A stretch of DNA of 40,629 bases from positions 1-40,629 of the forward strand of contig NVWP01000043.1 in NCBI GenBank assembly GCA_002733705.1, given 5' to 3'. The notes beneath the pieces were generated by a model that worked only from the letters and a program-made list of their open reading frames with translations, searched no databases and was not told the DNA's origin. The position numbers and the translations under genes were made by a program. The stretch comes from Henriciella sp. (GTDB lineage: Bacteria; Pseudomonadota; Alphaproteobacteria; Caulobacterales; Hyphomonadaceae). Within the stretch, counting starts at the first letter, position 1; every line of letters starts with the position of its first letter. Below are positions 10,808 to 17,316 of the stretch, piece after piece.

Positions 10808-12559
10808 TCAATCCTGCGATCCGCTGTCGATTGCGCCCGGTAGGCTTGCCGGGCGCTGCGCCTGCCTGATCCACTCGATCACGCACAGACCGACGGCGAT
10901 CATGCCCAGCCAGAAGGTCACGATGAAGACGGTGTAATAGCCATCGGACTCGATCATCGCGCCCAGCCAGGGACGGCCAAGCGTGCCGATCAGCATGCTG
11001 AGCGAGGCCAGAAGCGCATACTGAACCGCGGCAAAGCGGGGATTCACCACCGACGTCAGGAAGGCCACGATGGCCACGCTGGCAAAGCCGCCGGCGAGGT
11101 TTTCTGCTGCGATCGCCATCATGAGCCGTGCCATGCGCTGGCCCTGATCTGGCGCGACCGGGTCAGGATTGATCGTGGCGGCCCAGCCGGCAAACTCCCG
11201 CAGGGGGGCGCCGAGATGGGTAAACTGCAGGAAGGCGTCCATGGCCGCGCCGCCAGCCGACAGGTCTGCGAAAAGAAGATTGGTCGCGGCGGCCAGGAAG
11301 GCGCCGAGGAGCAGGACAGGCATGCGGCCGACGAAGGTGATGACCGCTGCGCCAAGCGCCGCGCCGGCAATCGTCATGATCACGCCGAAGAATTTTGACG
11401 CGATGGCGACGTCATCCAGGGAGTGGTGCAGTGCGCCGAACCGGTCGTCGAGATAGAACGGATAGGCGAATGCGCCCCAGACGGAGTCGGTGAAACGGTA
11501 GGTCAGCGCCAGAAGAAGGACCAGAAGGGCGCCCCATTTCAGCCGTCCGATCAACTCCAGCAGCGGATCAAAGATCGCGCGGAAGAGGGAGGCCATGATT
11601 TTTTCAAAACGGCCCGTTCCGGGCTCGGCCACTTCGATCCTGGCAGGCACCGCCTTGTGGTGGCGAAGCAGGTAAACCGACAGGAGCGCCGGAAGCAGCA
11701 CGGTGAGGCCGATGATGATCGGCCCCTGATTGCGCACGAAGGCGGCTGGGCTGGGCGGCTCTGCGGCCGTGAAAGTGCGCACCATGAAAATGGTGATCAT
11801 CAGACCCGCGCCGATCCAGGAGAGGGCGACGAGGCCGGCGAACCGGTCGCGGACGAGGCGCGGCAGGCTGGCGAGAAATGTGACCCGTTCGGCCTCGCTC
11901 TCCTCTGAGGCTTCGGGTTCGGGGGCGATAAGCGAGCCGGTAACGGCAAGAAAGAGCATCGCCGCAATGATGAGATAGACCGCAACCCAGCCGATACGCG
12001 CAGCCAGAAGCAGGGCGATAAAGCCGGTCACGAAGATGGAGGCGCGATAGCCGAACTGATAAAGCGCCGACATCAGATCCTTGTCTTCCTCAGACCTGGC
12101 AACCTCGATCCGCCAGGCATCGAGCACGATGTCATGCGTGGCGGACATCAGCGCGATCAGAAGCGCGATGATGGCGACATAGCCGATATTGCTGATCGGA
12201 TCGGAGATAGCGAGGATAGCGAGCAGCGCAGCCATCGGGACCTGAAACAGGATCAGCCATGAGCGGCGCGGCCCGAAGGGCATGAGGGGCGGTGATTTCG
12301 GAGTCTGGAAGGCCGGGGCCCAGAGGTATTTGAAGGAATAGCCAAGGGTAATGATCGACAGAACACCAATGGTGGACGGGTTGACCCCGCCCTGTGTCAG
12401 CCAGGCATTGAGCGTGCCGAGGACCGCGCCATAGGGCAGACCGGCGGCCAGCGACAGGAGCAGCATGGCGAGCATGCGCCGGTCTTTCAGCGCGCGGAAG
12501 GCACGCGACCAGCGTGGACCGGACGGGGCGGCGGCTGTGTCGTCTGCAGCGTGGCTCAT
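10808..12559 (-). CDS. ampG: AmpG-like muropeptide MFS permease
   Basis: A 583-residue inner-membrane protein with at least 12 hydrophobic helices. The start is AmpG-like: FRALKDRRMLAMLLLSLAAGLPYGAVLGTLNAWL, then SIITLGYSFKYLWAPAF, DRRS-like GPRRSWLILFQ, and the SATHDIVLDAWRIE block that marks the family. AmpG imports anhydro-muropeptides released from peptidoglycan for recycling. It is longer than typical AmpG (about 400-490) because of extended loops around residues 210-350. Its ATG overlaps the stop of the upstream histidine kinase by 4 bp (ATGA), so the two are translationally coupled. Confidence 0.85.
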   Translation of the reverse strand: MSHAADDTAAAPSGPRWSRAFRALKDRRMLAMLLLSLAAGLPYGAVLGTLNAWLTQGGVNPSTIGVLSIITLGYSFKYLWAPAFQTPKSPPLMPFGPRRSWLILFQVPMAALLAILAISDPISNIGYVAIIALLIALMSATHDIVLDAWRIEVARSEEDKDLMSALYQFGYRASIFVTGFIALLLAARIGWVAVYLIIAAMLFLAVTGSLIAPEPEASEESEAERVTFLASLPRLVRDRFAGLVALSWIGAGLMITIFMVRTFTAAEPPSPAAFVRNQGPIIIGLTVLLPALLSVYLLRHHKAVPARIEVAEPGTGRFEKIMASLFRAIFDPLLELIGRLKWGALLVLLLALTYRFTDSVWGAFAYPFYLDDRFGALHHSLDDVAIASKFFGVIMTIAGAALGAAVITFVGRMPVLLLGAFLAAATNLLFADLSAGGAAMDAFLQFTHLGAPLREFAGWAATINPDPVAPDQGQRMARLMMAIAAENLAGGFASVAIVAFLTSVVNPRFAAVQYALLASLSMLIGTLGRPWLGAMIESDGYYTVFIVTFWLGMIAVGLCVIEWIRQAQRPASLPGAIDSGSQD

Positions 12560-14019
12560 GCGGCGCCCTGCTGGCGCGCGGTCCAGTCGGTGGCGAGGCG
12601 GCGCAGCGCCTCTGCGTCGAGCGGCTTTGCGGCAACGCCGTTGGCGCCGGCCTTGCGGGCGCGGCGTTCGATTTCGGGATCGATTTCGGCAGAGATGGCA
12701 ATGATAGGCATTGTCTGACCGGCCTTTCTGAGGGCTTTCATCGCTTCATAACCGTCCATGATCGGCATGCGCAAATCCATTAGTATCAGGCCGGGCGTCA
12801 CGGTTTCTGCAAGGTCGATCGCTTCGCGGCCAGTCGAGGCCACAGTGACGGAGAAACCGGCAGATTCCAAGGCGCGTCTTGCAATGAGGGCGTTCACGGG
12901 ATTGTCGTCGGCGATGAGGACGCGGCCCTCGGCGGCCGGACGGTCTTCTTCCTCGCGTGAGGCGACACCATGCGAGGCGAGCAGGGCGCGCTCGACAAGG
13001 GAGGAATTGCGCAAGGGGCGCACAAGCCAGCCAGCGACACCCAGCTCATGGAAATGGCTGAGCTGTCCACGATCTGCCGGGCGGACGACGATGAGGACGG
13101 GGGCGATCTTTGTGAGGGCCTTCACCTGCCGTTCGGAGAGTTCCGCGGCGGCCATGATGAGGTCGGGCCTGGCTGCCCTGGCCTGGGCGGCGGTTTCGAT
13201 GAGCTGGATCTGCGCGCCCTGATCCTTGAGGGCGCCCCAGGCCGACAGGGCGGTCGAGGTGGGCAGGCCGGCAAAGGCGATGGTCTGGCCGGTGAGCTGG
13301 CCGCCTAGTCTTTCATCAAGCGCCTCGACCATTTCAACAGGCAGCTCCGCGCTGAAACAGGCGCCGTGACCGGGCTCGCTGGCCAGGGTGATGCGCCCGC
13401 CCATTGCTTCGCTGAGACGTTTGACGATGGCGAGGCCCAGACCCACGCCGCCATCCTTGCGCGCGTCATCTGCGGAGGTCTGACGGAAGGCGTCGAACAG
13501 CTTTGCCTGGTCCTTCGGCGCAATGCCGGGGCCTGTGTCGCGCACGGTGAGGTGGAGCGCGCCGTCCTTGAAATCCATATCGACAAGTACGCCGCCTGTT
13601 TCGGTGAATTTCAGCGCATTGCCGATCAGGTTGAACAGGATCTGGCGGAGCTTGCCGGCGTCTGCCTTGAGCTGGGCGGGGACGCCCGTCCGGCAGAGCA
13701 CGCCGAGGTCAAGACCGGCGGCGTGTGCGCGCGGGGAGAGAAGTTCGGTCACCTCACGGGCAAGATCGCGTACATCGAAGACTTCCAGCTCGAGCTCGGA
13801 CGAGCCCGTATCGAGGCGGGCATAATCGAGAACATTGTTGAGCAGATCGAGCAGGCGCGCCCCCGAGGCGCGGATCGCTTCGGCATATTCCTTCTGGGCC
13901 GGATCCAGATCCGTTTCGAGGAGCAGGGACACCGTGCCGAGAATACCGTTCAGAGGCGTGCGGATCTCATGACTGGTCGTCGCAAGAAAAGCCTGTTCGG
14001 GCGAGAGTCTGTGGGTCAT
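12556..14019 (-). CDS. Soluble hybrid histidine kinase with degenerate and intact receiver domains
   Basis: 487 residues. There is no transmembrane segment or sensor domain: the HisKA dimerisation helix starts almost at once, with the phosphorylated histidine at residue 17 (ATTSHEIRTPLNGIL). The HATPase domain follows (N box NALKFTETGG, G1 DTGPGIAPKD, G2 GVGLGLAIVKRLSEAMGGRI). Residues of roughly 245-350 look like a receiver that has lost its acceptor aspartate. The final domain, about 365-485, is a normal receiver (IADDNPVNALIARRAL, Asp415 in LMDLRMPIMDGYEAM, lysine in AAKPLDAEAL). Signal input must come from a partner protein. It overlaps ampG by 4 bp and lies downstream of comM on the same strand. 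Confidence 0.92.
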   Translation of the reverse strand: MTHRLSPEQAFLATTSHEIRTPLNGILGTVSLLLETDLDPAQKEYAEAIRASGARLLDLLNNVLDYARLDTGSSELELEVFDVRDLAREVTELLSPRAHAAGLDLGVLCRTGVPAQLKADAGKLRQILFNLIGNALKFTETGGVLVDMDFKDGALHLTVRDTGPGIAPKDQAKLFDAFRQTSADDARKDGGVGLGLAIVKRLSEAMGGRITLASEPGHGACFSAELPVEMVEALDERLGGQLTGQTIAFAGLPTSTALSAWGALKDQGAQIQLIETAAQARAARPDLIMAAAELSERQVKALTKIAPVLIVVRPADRGQLSHFHELGVAGWLVRPLRNSSLVERALLASHGVASREEEDRPAAEGRVLIADDNPVNALIARRALESAGFSVTVASTGREAIDLAETVTPGLILMDLRMPIMDGYEAMKALRKAGQTMPIIAISAEIDPEIERRARKAGANGVAAKPLDAEALRRLATDWTARQQGAA

Positions 14020-14033
14020 GGCGCGAGGTATAC

Positions 14034-14048
14034 CCTCAAAAATTGAGG
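14034..14048. promoter_or_regulatory. Short inverted repeat before the histidine kinase gene
   Basis: CCTCAA-AAA-TTGAGG, two 6-bp arms, 15 bp before the kinase start. On the transcript it would pair with the GAGG that could act in ribosome binding; it could equally be a small operator. Confidence 0.25.
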
Positions 14049-14055
14049 AAACGCT

Positions 14056-14082
14056 TAAACACCGCGCCGGACGGGCGGTGTC
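14056..14082 (-). terminator. Probable terminator after comM
   Basis: On the minus strand CACCGC and GCGGTG pair around a 9-nt loop and are followed by TTTAAG. It sits between the comM stop (14106) and the histidine kinase start. The stem is short, so termination is probably partial. Confidence 0.4.
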
Positions 14083-14105
14083 TTCACCATGTGCCGCGCA
14101 TCAGG

Positions 14106-14747
14106 TCAGTGTGCGAGTTTCGGCTCCAGCGCGCCCTGTTCGTCCGCGACGCGGCGGCGGTAGCTGAGGGCTTCGGCGACGTGGACGCGCCTGACTCCGC
14201 CGGCGCCGTCGAGGTCTGCGATGGTGCGGGCGACCTTGAGGACGCGGTGATAGGCGCGGGCCGACAGGGCCAGCTTGGCGGCGGCGTCGGAAAGCAGGGC
14301 GCTCGCCGCCTCATCCGGAGAGGCAATATCAACGAGGCGGCGGGCCGAGGCGTCGGCATTGATGGCGCGGCGGCCTTCGTCAGGGTGGTGGTCCTGATAG
14401 CGTTCGGTCTGGATGTTGCGCGCCGCCGCAACGCGTCTGGCGGCTTCGGCCGTGCCTTCGGTTGGAGCGGGCAGGGCAAGGTCCATGGCTGTGACTGGCG
14501 GTGTGTCGTAGAAGAGGTCTATACGGTCGAAGAATGGCCCGGAGATGCGCGACTGATACTGGCGCGCGCAAGACGGGCCCCTCCGGCAGGCCCCGTCGCC
14601 GGGGCCCCCGCCGCAGCGGCAGGGGTTCATGGCCGCAATCAGCTGGAACCGGGCCGGGTATCGGACATGGCGGTTGGCGCGGGAGATAACGACGGCGCCA
14701 TCCTCCAGCGGCTGGCGCAGGCTGTCGAGAACCTGCGCGGGAAATTC
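14106..14747 (-). pseudogene. comM: comM (yifB), C-terminal fragment separated by insertion
   Basis: The last 210 codons of a Mg-chelatase-like AAA+ ATPase (YifB/ComM). The reading frame runs from the target site through AQVLDSLRQPLEDG, SRANRHVRYPARFQLIAAMNPC, the cysteine cluster CRCGGG...CRRGPSCARQY, SGPFFDRIDL, and the C-terminal Mg_chelatase_C helices ending in LEPKLAH. The N-terminal part lies at 19105-20052, on the other side of a 4.39-kb element. ComM is a hexameric branch-migration helicase that helps integrate DNA in natural transformation. The fragment has no promoter or start of its own apart from internal Met codons (MNPCRCG), so it is probably not expressed as a working protein. 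Confidence 0.92.
14740..14747. repeat. Target-site duplication, left copy
   Basis: GGAAATTC, identical to 19139-19146. Removing the element and one copy gives an uninterrupted comM frame (DELPEFPAQVLDSL). A ninth matching base exists (GGGAAATTC), but 8 bp leaves matched element ends and fits the IS1595 family. Confidence 0.9.
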
Positions 14748-14781
14748 CGGTATTATGGCGCAAACTCACCAAATATGGTGA
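14748..14781 (+). repeat. Left terminal inverted repeat of the element
   Basis: 34 bp that match the reverse complement of 19105-19138 at 33 positions; the only difference is the second base (CGGTATTATGG versus CAGTATTATGG). The inner 16 bp are the palindrome TCACC-N6-GGTGA. Bases 14763-14784 are also identical to 16199-16220 in front of the transposase gene. Confidence 0.93.
14766..14781. promoter_or_regulatory. Palindromic operator-like site 1 (in left terminal repeat)
   Basis: TCACCAAATATGGTGA, first of five copies of TCACC-N6-GGTGA inside the element. It lies within the left terminal repeat and directly abuts the stop codon of the 36-aa peptide gene. Confidence 0.75.
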
Positions 14782-14892
14782 TTATCCAAAAACGGCCATA
14801 AACCCCACGAAGCAAACGAAAAACAGCGCGACCCATAACAGGTCGCGCCATTTGAATTGCGGCGTGTAGTCGGGTTCGTCGTTCCAGCTCAT
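14782..14892 (-). CDS. 36-residue single-span membrane peptide (hypothetical)
   Basis: ATG at 14892 to TAA at 14784-14782. The N-terminal half is polar and aromatic (MSWNDEPDYTPQFKWRDL); the rest is one hydrophobic span (LWVALFFVCFVGFMAVFG). This predicts a tiny inner-membrane peptide, topology unknown. The stop codon touches the palindrome in the left terminal repeat, so the gene is packed right against the element end. No strong Shine-Dalgarno is visible (GAGGCAGAG lies too far upstream), so expression is uncertain. I do not recognise a family. It is divergent from the antitoxin gene and shares a 115-bp intergenic region with it. Confidence 0.45.
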   Translation of the reverse strand: MSWNDEPDYTPQFKWRDLLWVALFFVCFVGFMAVFG

Positions 14893-14921
14893 GAATACTG
14901 CTCTGCCTCAGTTCGCATTAA

Positions 14922-15008
14922 TGATTCGAAACACCGGACTCAGAGTCGCCGCTTTGTCAATACGTCCGCCCGTGCTAGCTTGTGATCCTTCAGGGAAGTG
15001 ATTCGAAA
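14922..15008 (+). promoter_or_regulatory. Putative promoter region of the Panacea toxin-antitoxin pair, with repeated TGATTCGAAA
   Basis: TGATTCGAAA occurs at 14922-14931 and again at 14999-15008, where it overlaps the antitoxin start. Between them TTGTCA (14954-14959) and TAGCTT (14976-14981) are 16 bp apart and could form a weak sigma-70-type promoter. The repeats bracket that promoter, as expected for an autoregulatory site, but this is a guess from position. Confidence 0.3.
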
Positions 15009-15562
15009 TGGGCCAACATATTCAGTTCGACAGAGAGAAGTTCAAAGACGCCATCTGGACGGTTGCATCTCTGTGCCCGCCCGAAGAGCTTGGAAACGTG
15101 AAGCTGCATAAGATCCTCTATTTTGCAGACATGCTAACGTTTCTGGATGAGGGTCGGCCCCTCACTGGTGTTGAATATCTCAAGCAGAAATTTGGCCCGA
15201 CCGCCCGATACCTTACAGCCGCAGTCGCTGAGCTGGCCGCTGAGGGGCTTCTGTCTGTTGAGGAAACTGATTATCACGGCTTCCTCAAAAAGACTTACGT
15301 GCCCCATGGCGCGCCGCGCATAACTCGTCTTTCGGAGGCAGAAATCACTCTTTTGAGGGAAGTATCTGAGTACGTCAGAGGTAAGAGCGCCAAGGAAATA
15401 AGCGAAATAAGCCATAATGCAGCTTGGGAGGCAGCCGAGCTAGGAGAGGTCATTCCATACACGACCGCTTTGAAATTAGCGCCAGTTGAGATTAAAGATT
15501 CTGATCGCCAGTGGGCGAAGGAGACCGCCCTAGCTTATGCGAATCAGGACTGGCCCTCGTAA
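15008..15562 (+). CDS. Panacea-domain antitoxin (SocA/DUF4065-like)
   Basis: 184 residues. The Panacea (SocA, DUF4065) domain spans about residues 25-150: VKLHKILYFADMLTF, then PLTGVEYLKQKFGPTARYL and an acidic helix AVAELAAEGLLSV, ending with SHNAAWEAAELGEVIPYTTAL. Panacea proteins act as antitoxins and neutralise many unrelated toxin types encoded beside them. GGGA lies about 11 nt before the ATG. The next gene starts inside this one (26-nt overlap), the usual compact antitoxin-toxin order. The pair is cargo of the IS1595-type element and could stabilise it in the host. Confidence 0.82.
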   Translation: MGQHIQFDREKFKDAIWTVASLCPPEELGNVKLHKILYFADMLTFLDEGRPLTGVEYLKQKFGPTARYLTAAVAELAAEGLLSVEETDYHGFLKKTYVPHGAPRITRLSEAEITLLREVSEYVRGKSAKEISEISHNAAWEAAELGEVIPYTTALKLAPVEIKDSDRQWAKETALAYANQDWPS

Positions 15563-15833
15563 CCCCTATCGAATTGTCCACGCTGAGTTTTTTGAGGCCG
15601 CGTGGTATCACCAAATTGAGGAACGGTGCCCTCAGGCACACGAAGTATTGGACCAGCTGGAATGGTCGCTTGAGCGCACCCCTTCGCTTGAGGGTGAACC
15701 GTGTGACGCCTTCGAAGGTCGCGACATAAGGTTTACAGTCACGCCTAGAACGCGCCGCCTTCCATCGCTGCGCTTTTTATTTGAGATCCGTGACCGGGAA
15801 GTAGCCATTTGGCACGTTTGTGAGGCGGACTAA
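15537..15833 (+). CDS. Small RelE/ParE-like protein, candidate toxin partner of the Panacea antitoxin
   Basis: 98 residues. The layout resembles RelE/ParE toxins: two N-terminal helices (AEFFEAAWYHQIEERCPQA, EVLDQLEWSLERTP), then strands, ending in the hairpin LPSLRFLFEIRDREVAIWHV that is typical of RelE-fold C-termini. RelE proteins cut mRNA on the ribosome; ParE proteins poison gyrase. Which applies cannot be told, since the catalytic residues are not obvious. The ATG at 15537 lies 26 nt inside the antitoxin gene, with AAGGAG about 13 nt upstream. Its stop overlaps the stop of the convergent DUF6471-like gene. Confidence 0.6.
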   Translation: MRIRTGPRNPYRIVHAEFFEAAWYHQIEERCPQAHEVLDQLEWSLERTPSLEGEPCDAFEGRDIRFTVTPRTRRLPSLRFLFEIRDREVAIWHVCEAD

Positions 15834-16123
15834 CCTACACCTAGTCGAGAAAAATTTGCTCCGATCGCATCCATGCACTGCAACAGAAATGCCGCCGAGA
15901 AGCTGCCCCGGCTAACCTTATTCTCAAGCCCGCGCGCCGTTATCTCTATGCCCATGCCATTGAGTTTCTCAGCAAGCGAGGCGTAATCGTTATCCGTCTT
16001 GGCCAGATACTCGCGAAGCAGCGCCTTGGCCTTGTCCTCATACTCGACATTTATAGGCAGCGACTTCCTGGCCTCCGGCTTCGGCGGCGGAGAACTCTTG
16101 CGTTTTGCGGTCGCGACGGCCAT
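15830..16123 (-). CDS. DUF6471-like small protein, candidate DNA-binding regulator of the element
   Basis: 97 residues. After a basic, proline-rich N-terminus (about 1-27) comes a helical domain resembling DUF6471: ALLREYLAKTDNDYASLAEKLNGMGIEI, then LENKVSRGSFSAAFLLQCMDAIG. The YASLAEKL...ENKVSRGSFSA pattern reads like a lambda-repressor-type helix-turn-helix (recognition helix around NKVSRG), though the family has no assigned function that I know of. The ATG at 16123 has GGAG 7 nt upstream; an in-frame TTG at 16135 is less likely. A TCACC-N6-GGTGA palindrome lies 20 bp upstream of the start, and a second copy covers the divergent transposase start region, suggesting that it represses itself and the transposase. 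Confidence 0.65.
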   Translation of the reverse strand: MAVATAKRKSSPPPKPEARKSLPINVEYEDKAKALLREYLAKTDNDYASLAEKLNGMGIEITARGLENKVSRGSFSAAFLLQCMDAIGANFSRLGVG

Positions 16124-16143
16124 TAGCGGCTCCAATCAAAAAA

Positions 16144-16159
16144 TCACCTGATTTGGTGA
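16144..16159. promoter_or_regulatory. Palindromic operator-like site 2 (before the DUF6471-like gene)
   Basis: TCACCTGATTTGGTGA, 20 bp upstream of the DUF6471-like start codon, in the divergent region shared with the transposase. Its position over the promoter/leader fits autoregulation. Confidence 0.72.
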
Positions 16160-16168
16160 AAGTAGCAC

Positions 16169-16197
16169 TTGACCGGGCGTAGGTGAAGGGGCATATT
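16169..16197 (+). promoter_or_regulatory. Putative transposase promoter
   Basis: TTGACC (16169-16174) and CATATT (16192-16197) are separated by 17 bp. Transcription would start at about 16204, inside the palindrome at 16202-16217, so binding there should block initiation. Confidence 0.5.
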
Positions 16198-16201
16198 CAA
16201 C

Positions 16202-16217
16202 TCACCAAATATGGTGA
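16202..16217. promoter_or_regulatory. Palindromic operator-like site 3 (transposase start region)
   Basis: TCACCAAATATGGTGA, the same sequence as site 1; identity with the left element end extends to 22 bp (16199-16220 = 14763-14784). The right arm GGTGAT lies 9 nt before the transposase ATG and matches the Shine-Dalgarno complement, so it may also be the ribosome-binding site. Confidence 0.75.
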
Positions 16218-16226
16218 TTACGAATT

Positions 16227-17186
16227 ATGGCTCAACACTTCCTCCTCTCCCCCGCCGCCAAGACGCTCTCGCTCGCGAAAGTGCTTCGCATGTCCGATGA
16301 CGAAGCCTCGCAAGCGTTTGCTAAGCTCCGCTGGGCTGACACGGATGGTGAGCCGGTCTGCCCTGAGTGCGGATGTCTTGAGCACTATAACCTGAAAAGC
16401 CGTCCGGTCTGGAAGTGCAAAGGCTGTGGCAAACAATTCTCGATCACGTCCGGCACCATCTTTCACAGCCGCAAGCTCAGCCTTCGCGACATTCTCGGCG
16501 CAATCGCCATCTTCGTGAACGGCGCCAAAGGCTACAGCGCGCTCCAGCTCTCCCGTGACCTCTGCTGCGATTACAAGGCGGCCTTCGTGCTGCTCCACAA
16601 GCTCCGCGAAGCAATAGGCCTTGCTCGCGACGAAGGCGCGCTCTCCGGTAACGTGGAGGTCGATGGCGCGTACTTCGGAGGCTATGTGAAGCCTGCCAAC
16701 CGCCGCGAAGATCGCAAGGATCGCCGCCGCAAAATTCACCAGTCCGGCAAGCGCCAAGTCGTTATCGCCATGCGCGAAACCAAAGGCCGCACGCTCACGG
16801 GTGTTGTCTCGAACGAAGCTGAGGGCGTGGCCCTGACCCGCGCCAACGTCCAAGCTGGCGCAACCGTCCATGCTGACGAGGCTGCTCATTGGGACAAGCT
16901 GGCCGCTCACTTCCCGATAAAGCGTATCAATCACCAGAAGGCTTACTCTCAGGACGGCGCGAACACCAACGCCGCTGAGAGCTTCTTTAGCCGCATCCGC
17001 CGCGCTGAAATCGGCACACACCATCATGTTGCTGGCAAGTACCTCGCTGCCTACGCAACCGAAATGGCATGGCGCGAAGATGCCCGCCGCACCGCCAACG
17101 GCTCGCAATTCGCTATGATAGTGAGCGCGGCGGCTATCGCTCCGAAGTCCGACGCATGGTCTGGATATTGGCAGGGTCGCAAATAG
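16227..17186 (+). CDS. IS1595-family (ISXO2-like) transposase
   Basis: 319 residues, full length. An N-terminal zinc ribbon, CPEC...CKGC at about residues 45-70, followed by KQFSITSGTIFHSRKLSL, is the hallmark of ISXO2-like transposases. The catalytic core shows Asp146 (VEVDGAYFGG), Asp217 (HADEAAHWD) and Asn248/Glu251 in NTNAAESFFSRIRRAEIG, so the acidic triad looks complete. It would cut at the 34-bp inverted repeats and make the 8-bp duplication seen in comM. The ATG at 16227 has GGTGAT at 9 nt as a ribosome-binding site, and that sequence is half of a palindrome also found in the element ends. Confidence 0.95.
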   Translation: MAQHFLLSPAAKTLSLAKVLRMSDDEASQAFAKLRWADTDGEPVCPECGCLEHYNLKSRPVWKCKGCGKQFSITSGTIFHSRKLSLRDILGAIAIFVNGAKGYSALQLSRDLCCDYKAAFVLLHKLREAIGLARDEGALSGNVEVDGAYFGGYVKPANRREDRKDRRRKIHQSGKRQVVIAMRETKGRTLTGVVSNEAEGVALTRANVQAGATVHADEAAHWDKLAAHFPIKRINHQKAYSQDGANTNAAESFFSRIRRAEIGTHHHVAGKYLAAYATEMAWREDARRTANGSQFAMIVSAAAIAPKSDAWSGYWQGRK

Positions 17187-17247
17187 CACCCAGAACAAAA
17201 GGGGCTTGTTCACAAAAACGCATAACAACTTTTCGCGCGTTAGGGTG

Positions 17248-17275
17248 TTGTCGCGCCCACGAAACCGTGTATAAG
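17248..17275 (+). promoter_or_regulatory. Putative promoter of the winged-helix-like cargo gene
   Basis: TTGTCG (17248-17253), 16-bp spacer, TATAAG (17270-17275). The predicted leader begins with a small hairpin (AATCGG-TAGGC-CCGATT, 17279-17295) directly before the ribosome-binding site, which could influence translation. Confidence 0.45.
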
Positions 17276-17316
17276 CAGAATCGGTAGGCCCGATTTTGGG
17301 CTTTTGGAGACCAGAA

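Noticed and set aside
14739-14747. A 9-bp instead of 8-bp target duplication
   Set aside because: GGGAAATTC is present on both sides, but assigning 9 bp removes the last base of the right repeat and breaks the symmetry of the ends; 8 bp also fits the transposase family.
16199-16220. An internal copy of the left-end sequence that might mark a smaller IS (16199-19138)
   Set aside because: Only the inner 22 bp match; the outer part of the terminal repeat (CGGTATTATGGCG) is missing and there is no target duplication. It is better read as an operator.
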